DNA of 64,000 bases from Pycnopodia helianthoides (lineage: Eukaryota; Echinodermata; Asteroidea; Forcipulatida; Asteriidae): contig CM063251.1 of assembly GCA_032158295.1 (NCBI GenBank), positions 12,005,016-12,069,015 of the forward strand, read 5' to 3'. How positions within the stretch are numbered: the stretch's first letter is position 1; every line of letters starts with the position of its first letter. This document shows, piece after piece, positions 50,201 to 59,200 of the stretch. A program made the translations under genes and the position numbers. The notes beneath the pieces were generated by a model. It saw only the letters and a list, made by a program, of their open reading frames with translations. It was not told the DNA's origin and did not search any database.

Positions 50201-53200
50201 CGAAATGGCAGCTACAGACTACGGCTAAATTTCCATGCATCATGCATTAAATTTTAGTCCACCCTTTGCACGCCCTTGGTAACAGTTGCACGCGTAGCTG
50301 TAGCCGCCAGTTTGTATACGACCAACTAATTATTATAATGTTGCCCGCAGGCGGGACATCATACGACGAATCCAATCCTCTCTATCCTAATGCAGGCAGA
50401 CAGCTCTGTTGTGGTCTCCGCACCAGCATCACACCTGAGGACATCGACACAGCTCGTTCTCTGTCTGCCCCTCAGCCTTCCCACAGAACCAGTCAGCTTG
50501 CTGGCAGTTCTGGGTGTCTGTGGCAGTGTCCGCCAGGCCATCTGTCTGTATGCAATCTTTTGTGAGATCCTTGGTAACATGCCATACAGGGATTTATTGG
50601 ACACATGATCTCTCCAGTTGATATTGAGCACCATCCTTAACCCTAACTAATAGTACAAATTTATTGATGTGAACGCAAATAATGCTGCAAAACTGTTCAA
50701 ACATTAGGCACATTTTGATTTATAGAAGGAAGTATTTGATCAGAATTTGGGACGTCTCACGAGGAGCATAAAACAATAGCATCTCTTGTTAAGAGTCATT
50801 TTCTGTTTCCTAATTGTTACACTCACTTTCTCATCTTGCCTTCGACGATCCACTTATCCCGTCTCAAGTTGGTCACTTTATCAATACCGCCCTCTATCTG
50901 CTGGATGACAGGGCGGCTGCAGACGAGCTGGTTGACGAGGAAGGCGAAGATGGACACCTTCTGGACGGCACTGAGGGCCTTGAAGGGGCAGGTGCTCAGA
51001 ATAACGCTGATCTGAAACCAAACAAGTTGCAGGGTTTTTTCATGAGTGAGTTAAATTGCTCCTCTGTCCCCCAAACTTCTCTATATCTCAAATTCCTTTG
51101 TATCTCAATTCTAATGAAGCGGTTAGCGTAATGTTGTGAAGCATAACAATCCAATCGCAGAGAGTTGTGTTGTGAGATCAGGCTGGACACCTTCCTTCGC
51201 AGCCGGAAGTAGCGGAACTCTTGTGCGTACAGCGGATGCGCCGATGTGTAATGTCATGACTTTCCACCAGGACAGTCGGCTATTCGACCGTCAGCTTTCT
51301 TCAGGTGGCACAATTTAGTAAACCCGTCTTCATTAGTACAGATGATATTGGATAAGTTAAGAACATCCATATATTTGAGTTTTGTACAAACAGCTGAAGG
51401 GCAAGGACTGACATAGATATATGAAGACTCGTCAATTTCTTTTTAGGGGAAATAACAAAGATTGAAGAATTTGCAACTAGACCCGCTCACCTTATCATCT
51501 GCCCCGTTCACACCAACGATGTAATACCGTAGCATCTCAGACAGGTTCTCCTCTGTGATATCGATGTCTTCCACTGACTGTCCCCACGGAGATTTCTGTC
51601 ATGGAAAGAAACAAAAGAGCATCAGATTTATGAAACAGGCGTCACAGTCTTGTCAACTCTCTTAGAGATCAGAGCAGCCACAAGTGACTTCCACCAAAAC
51701 GTCCATCGTGGCTGCAATCAGCTGCAAAATTTGACCTGGCCCAATTTCTTAATTGGTGTTTACTAGCCCGTAGCGGCTTTTACAAATTAAACCCAGGCAA
51801 CGTCTAGATTTGTGGATAACACACTGAAATAATAAACATTGATGAGAAAGTGCAAAACAAACCCTCTTAACCTATGGAAAAACGATTGGAAGCATGCGCT
51901 GACAACGGAACCGCTGGGACCAAAGAGGTGCCACGTTTAAGATGGAGTTGGGATGAGGTCCATGCATAAGGTCAATTAAAAAAAGAAAACAAAACAAAAC
52001 CATATTTAACGAGGGTGACTTATCCAGCACAGCTGATCATTTGCGGCCCTCACATTATATAAAAATATATCAAAGATGAAATATGAACAATGACAAGACT
52101 TTTGCAGAAAGTGCTTAAATAGGAAAATAAGTTACTAAAAATGGACGAAAACATATTAAGACAACTGGAAGAAATTACACACACAATCAGCCAACCGCAC
52201 AATAAAAAATGCCGGATAATTTTTGTTTAAACAGTTGACAGTTTTAATATGAACGTTGTACTTCCACATCTCTTTGACTTACCTCTGGATGGTTGTCTGG
52301 TATGCCAGGGTCTTCCAGCGCCAGGGCAAGCAGCAGAATCGCTAAAGCTATGACCTCCCCGATGTACTCTGTCTCATCAAGAAGACCCGCTTGTAATGTC
52401 TTCATGGCCGGTATGTCGTCTTCCTTGTCTGTTGTTCAACCAAAATAATAAGAAGAGGAAGAAGAATATTAAAAATTTATATTGCCCCCCCCCCCTTACA
52501 ATACAAATGATCAAGAGCGCATAACACATGTTAAAATGCACAGAATCAAAGAAAAAAATTAAGAAAAAAGACTGGTCACCAGGCCAGTGCCCAAACCACA
52601 GTTTGGGGATACGTCTGTCCCGCCAACGGAGAGCTAAAAAGACACTCATTACAATTACATATAGGCCTATCCCTGCTGGCATCGGTAATGTTTGGATCTT
52701 TTCAGGAGACAGACATCTTTCAAAAAGTCTTTCTGTTCGTTTGGATAAACAGACAATGTAGTTGTGAAAAAAAAGAATGGGGTTGAACAAAGAAAAATCG
52801 ACTGGAGCAGGATTTGAACCAAGGACCTCCAGATTAACGTACCGGCGCTCTACCAACTGAGCTATCTAGCCCTATATTGGCGGTCTCCCTACTTTTTCAA
52901 TATCTTTGTTTTCAAACAAAGGATTACGGACTCACAAGATCAAAACTAAATGTTTTATTTATTTCTCAAAGACTACAGCATTTCAGGCAAAAAAAATTCA
53001 AGGGAAGTTTTCCACCATGACCATCTTTATACATGTTAGTACTTGAATTGGCAGCGAACAGCTATGGCTACAGCTGGATTGCCACGTCATCATTAATTGA
53101 AGTATAGGACATCCTTAGCAACACCCTTAGCAACAGTCGTAGCCGTAGCCGCCAATTCGGATACAGCATTAGATACTTGCAAATTTGTGAACATTTATAT

Positions 53201-56200
53201 TGTTTTCAATCTTACCAATGTTGTGCACATGCTTTAATCATACCGAATGAGAGATATCATTTCATGGTGGTCATGACAAAAAGAATACAACTGAATTAAA
53301 AAAGAAAAACTCTTACCAAGACCAAGTGCATCTGCAAATGTGTGGAGGAACTCCAGAGTCATCAGGATATCCGCGAAGGCCTGGCCTGGAAGTTTCAGCC
53401 CATCAAGTCGCTCCAAGTTTGGCAGAGCCTGAAATCCAAACGTTCCAATGAGCCATGGTAAAATTTACACACGATAACGGGGTCACCAATACAAACAAAC
53501 TTGTTGCAGGGATGAGATTCGACGAATGTGAACATTCCTGGAAAATGGCTCGCCGGCCTGGGTTCCCCCCGTAATTCTAGTCCCGGAACCTCCCGGATGT
53601 TTCAACTCAGGAGGTTTACAGACTCTGTGCCATCACTAGAACTACAACACCACAGGTTCGGACACAATGTGGACTATTTATTTATAATGTGGACTGCTTT
53701 ACTTCTTTTAAGAAAATATGAAGATTAATTAATTAATTAATTAATTAATTAATTAATAGTGGCTTCTTATACAGCGCTCATATCCGTCACTCAGTGACGC
53801 TCAAGGCGCTTCAACAGTCAGTATTTTCCTGCAAGGTATATATGTTGGAGCTACTTTTTGAAATTTGAGACCTATTCCTTTACATAGCACAATGTAATGG
53901 TTTACAAGGTGCTGTGGCGCAATATGCGCCAATCAAACCAGGAACATCGGGGCGAACCCCTTCTCTTTTCGTAAGTGCACTGGTTCTTTACGTGCATTAC
54001 ACAACACCGGACCAATGGCTTACGTCCCATCCGAATGACGAAGCAATAATGGTCAAGTGTCTTGCTTAAGGACACAAGTGTCACGACTGGGACTCAAACC
54101 CACACTCTGCTGAACAGAAACATCAGAGCTTGAATCCGGTGCTCTTATCCGCTCGGCCACGACACGCCAAGATGTAAAAGAGATTTTGAGAAAATCCTGA
54201 AATCTGGGTAAAAATCCTGAGAAATCACATGCCTCTTAGGGATACTTGGCACAATGAAGCAGCAAAACTGCCACTGTCTTCAGCTAGTAAGTAAACATTT
54301 TGGGTTGGTAACCAATGACGAGAGTAAGAAGGTGGAAAATCAGGGTCTCCTCTTGGTCTACATGTTACATAATTTAAAGATGGTAAACTACATGTAGCGA
54401 TTAAGACACTTTACAGGGAAACGTTCTACTCTTGATTGTAAACCTAATGTCTACTAATGAAGGTTTGAAGGCAAAGGGAGATTTGTGAAAAAAATTATGG
54501 AAAAAAAACTTTATAAAAAAAGAACAGTTCTGACAAATTGTAGACGTGCATTTTAGACTGCTAAGCTGTTTGAGTGTAAAGTCTTATTAGTAACATCATA
54601 CACACCTTGGATTCTTGGCCGAGTTTCATGTCCTCCACAGGTTTCTTCAGCTCTTTGGCCATTTGCATTTCCAGGAGACGCTGCTGCACCTTGCGATCTT
54701 TCTTCACTTTCTTCTCAACCTTTTTCTCATTCTTCATCCGCTCTTTTTCCTACGAAAAAAATGTATATACGATTGAAACATTAACAGAAAATGTCCAGTC
54801 CAGGAGGTGTCCAAATTCCATAAGAAGAACCGCTTTTGATGTTAACCACTTTGCTTCAAATCTATTCAATCCTTTTCCTGTAACCCATGCGGGATTATTT
54901 TCTCTCAAACTGCAACTTTTTAACAATTTATTTTGTCATTCAAACTTCATTTGGAAGGTGACCTAGAATATCTGCTTTATTTGAGGCATTACTTCAGTGT
55001 ATAGGGTACATCAAATAGTCCGTCAGTATTTAAACATCCAAATTTGGGGTGGGTTGGTGGTTCAAAACAAATTCAAAAAAAAGATTGTCATTTTGTAAAC
55101 ATGGATTACTCTGAATGGTCTCTTGGCCAATATGAATCATTCTAGCTTGCTATGGAAAGTGTGACGTCGAAGTACAATAAATCTCTAGGCTGATACCGCC
55201 AGCTCATCTTCAGATGAATCTCAAGCCACATCGGAGTCAAGCCACTTCGGCTACGGCTTTGGCCGTTGACAGTAGCAACAACGTTGAAGAATAGGCCTTT
55301 TCAGCAATCTAGCCCTAGCCAGACGGCGGAGGCCATCAATTTCGGACACGGCCTTGGTGCTTTGTGAAATTGAGCTTAGGCCGTATTCGAATTGGTGGCT
55401 ACGGCTACGGCTACAGCTAGATTTCCGCATCATCATGCTTGGAAGTATAGGACAACCTTAGCAACACCCTTAGCAACAGCTGTAGCCGTATCTGTAGCCG
55501 CCAATTCGGAATACGGTTTGAGTGTCTATCCTCTCTGCAGGATCTTACCTCGTGTTTCTTCCGAGCTTCCAGGGCTCTTACCAGCATCATATGCTGTTTC
55601 CGTCTCTCACGCTCCTGCAGATAAGAAGTCATCAGAGAGAAAGCATGGTGAGCAAGATGGAACATCAACGGGAAGTCACCAACAAACAAAGCAGGTTAAC
55701 AGAACAGTAATTATTGAAAGGGCTACGATTGGTCAACACACCCTGGGGGGGTTTAATAAACCGTGGCATTTTATTATCAAAACAACAGTATGATAGTATC
55801 AAGTCATTAACTTCTTACCATTATAAGCATGTGCTTACGGCGCTCACGTTCCTGAAAGCCCAAAAACAAATACACAAGATTTGTTATTATTGATGAAATT
55901 GTACAATATTAAGGGGTCAGAGTCATTGCCGACAGAGAAGTCTGAAAAATTAGATCCAGACCATGGGTGCAGGCCCCAAAAAGGCCATGGCCTCTGTTGC
56001 CCCTGGTCTTGGCCCTGGTGCCCTGGTCTCAGCCCTGGTGCCCTGGTCTCGGCCGTGGTGCCCCCTCACAAAGGTTTCCCATAGACCTTAAGATTTTCCA
56101 GTAGAACTGCCCCTTGCAAAATGAAAATGGCCAAAGGTGAAAGTCCAGATCTGCGGGTGGTATGTTGAAATGATGGTGGCATTTCTACTACCTGGTAATA

Positions 56201-59200
56201 ACCCCTGGAGTTATAGATTCCAAGGAGCTTTTTTGGATACGCATCTTCAACATTAGAGAGATACAGCAAAGTGCAGGATTTATTTTCATCTGAAGAAAAT
56301 AAACTGCAAATTTTATTTCCACAAGGCAGATATTAAAAAATGGAGTCTCAATTCAGACAAAAGTCTGGAATTATAAGTTAGTGCATCCAAGACCGAATTT
56401 TCAAGTTTCTCTGGAGTACAAGATTGGTACTTGTATGAACTTTACAATATGTTAGCTTTCAGACGGAAGCTAATCTATGTATATTCGTTTTGCGGTAACA
56501 CCTTGTGTATATCCACTTTGCTGTGTAGATTTTGTTCTTTAGAGAACTTGTCTTGCTATTTATTCTACTACCGCGGTGTAGATTTTCGGAATTCGGGAGA
56601 CTTCTCAGTTCTGAAAAAGAACTGTCCTGCTTATTAACTACTACCTGGGACGAAGGTAGGAGCTCGGCCGGGACTACTACTTTCGCTTAGTGGATCAGGG
56701 GGACTTCTCGTAACTAACTGCACTGCCGCGGAGTGAGTTCTTTTCAGTCTCAACGTTTCCACATGAAGCTAATCTTTTTTCTTTCTTTTTTTTGATCTTG
56801 TGTGTACCCACCTGGTGCTTAAGTAGAACAGCATGCTGTCGCCTCATCTCTCGTTCCTGTCACAAACAAAAGTACACCAAGAATTGAGCAAAGGGACTCA
56901 GTCACTCCCTCCACACTACAAGGTGGTCTCACAACAATCAATGTCACTTCAACGTGAACAACTGATGATAGAGGGCCAAATTCACAGCACTTCTATGTTC
57001 AATATTTGATGGGTCTCAGATAAGTAACGGTTGAAGGGTCTGTGGCTTCATACGAGGCGAAGGGTTTTGGGTGTCTGCGTTTCGAGTTACACAATGTGGG
57101 CTTTATCTACGGAGTGCGATTCACGGTTTGTAGTTCTTACAAAATCTGACTTGGTACTTTTTGACGAGCTCAATATGCCCCGGTCACCGAGCTGAATATG
57201 CCCCCAATCACCATCAGGAGCCGAGTTTCATCTACCCACACAAACGTAAGGTGACTCGGCTTGCCACTTTCAAAAGACGACCTCCATCGATTTCACTGCC
57301 CGAATTTGCTCGACATTTTCAACTCTTCCAAATCATTGAAGTAAATTCTGGAGTGATAACGTGTGTATGCTTTTCTTTCTCATGCAATTTGGTTTTGAAT
57401 ATATGAAGTAGCCTGAATTTGGCCCTTGAGTGCTGTGTATTAAGAGCACTTTTCACACCACACAGCAGATTCCCCCCGGGAAATACAAACCCCAGCAAAT
57501 CCCTGGGGATTTTAAACCCCACCTCCACCCCCTTATTTCAGTTCACACTTGCCACTGTTTCCCTGGGAAGCATGCACACTTCCGCACACCAGGGTTATTG
57601 CTCAGGTGATGTTATTTCCTAGGGAAAAAAAACCTACCCCCAGGAAATCGCAATGGCATTTCCCGGGGTTAGGAATCAAAGTGTAAAAATGCCATCCAAT
57701 GTTAGTTTGGGGTTCCCCCCCCCCCGAGTTTTCTCAGGAAAATGTGTGTAGTGTGAGAAGGACTTTGAGTGTACAGATGAACCTATCAAGATGAAAGTGT
57801 CATGTACAGTTGCTGGTCCCATGGTCCATTTCATTGCTGCCACAGAGAAACCATTTCTTTTCCAGTTAATTCAAGTAGGCTACCAGCCAAAGTACCATTT
57901 AACGTCTCCCGCTCTTTTTTTCTCTTTTTTTTTTTACAGCAAACAAATCTGAAATACAGTTTTGTTTCCTCTGATTCACAGCACTTTAAAATTGGTCCAA
58001 GGACTTACAAGACATTTTTTTCAAACAAAAGTATTTCATCAATGTGACTGCATTGGACCAAGGTTCATGTGTATGAAATCTATCACCAGCTGTCAATGTC
58101 CAGTTGATTAGAAAAAAGCTGCCCTTTTTTTGCCGAACCCTGTGTTTTTAGTAACATCACAAAATGTTATGTAGAGAAGCGACATATCCTAGCTCTACAG
58201 CTAACTTTCAAAAAATTAGTTATTAGCAGAGAGGGCCATTGGTCTGTTTGTTTTTTGCAGTATTTTTTAGAGTTGGGAAATGTTATCCAGTATTATCATA
58301 ACAGAACGAATCGTTAAGTAAAGTTACTTTTACGAAGAGGAATTGAACAGTATCGGTTTTAAAAAACAAAGAGAGGAAAGGGTTAAGTAGGAAAAAATAA
58401 ACAAGCAAGCGATTTGGCATAGCTAAGCAAAGTAAAAACAAAATATCAACAAAAAACAAAAACCAGCAGTAAACATACATTTTTGTCCCAAAGATGTCAG
58501 TTTGTTTTTTCTCTCAATTTAATATGCTGTATTTTTGAACTGAAACGCTTTTTATTTTTATGTTGCAAATGGTTCTATCCACAAAAAAAAAATTACGAAC
58601 CACAAAAGCTAAGAATAACAAGTGTCGGTGATTAAGTATGGATTTATGATTTTCAAACATCTTTCTCAAAGTTTATGTGTCAAAGTTTTGTTAAAGACAA
58701 TGAGAGGCTTAATCAAATCTGTCTCGGTGAAAACTGCAAACAAACTTTGGAGGAAAAAAAAAACAGGTACTTTATGGGAACAAAAACTCTTCAACCCAGT
58801 AATTTGTTGAATTTGTAACGGAAGATATTGTCACTGACAAAAAGGGAAAGTTGTTGACTTGAAAGCAACAGTAACTGAGCTAACAAGTGATTATTAAACC
58901 AAACAAATTCAATACAAGATTCCCACAAAAAAAAATCAGCCACTACCTTAGAATTACATATAAAACCACAACTTAACAGTGTTCAACACAGCAAAAAACT
59001 TGAACCACACTCACAAACTAGTGAGAAAGAACTGCAACCACTTTAAAAAAATTCAAAACTTTTGTAACTAATCGGGGAAAATTCCTCCAGAAATACCGTC
59101 ACCCATAGCTGCAACCGTCACCGAGAGGGTTAGAGACTGGTTTACGGACTCTCATCAAACCCAAAGGGAAAAACAATGGAATGAGATGTTGTGCGCTTGA

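Noticed and set aside
50266..50634. ORFs on both strands in a BAZ2 intron
   Set aside because: Partly run through a family B MITE; no domain or conserved motif.
54080..54170. Possible tRNA-Leu gene (minus strand)
   Set aside because: Continues into a SINE body shared with 19555-19800; imperfect acceptor stem.
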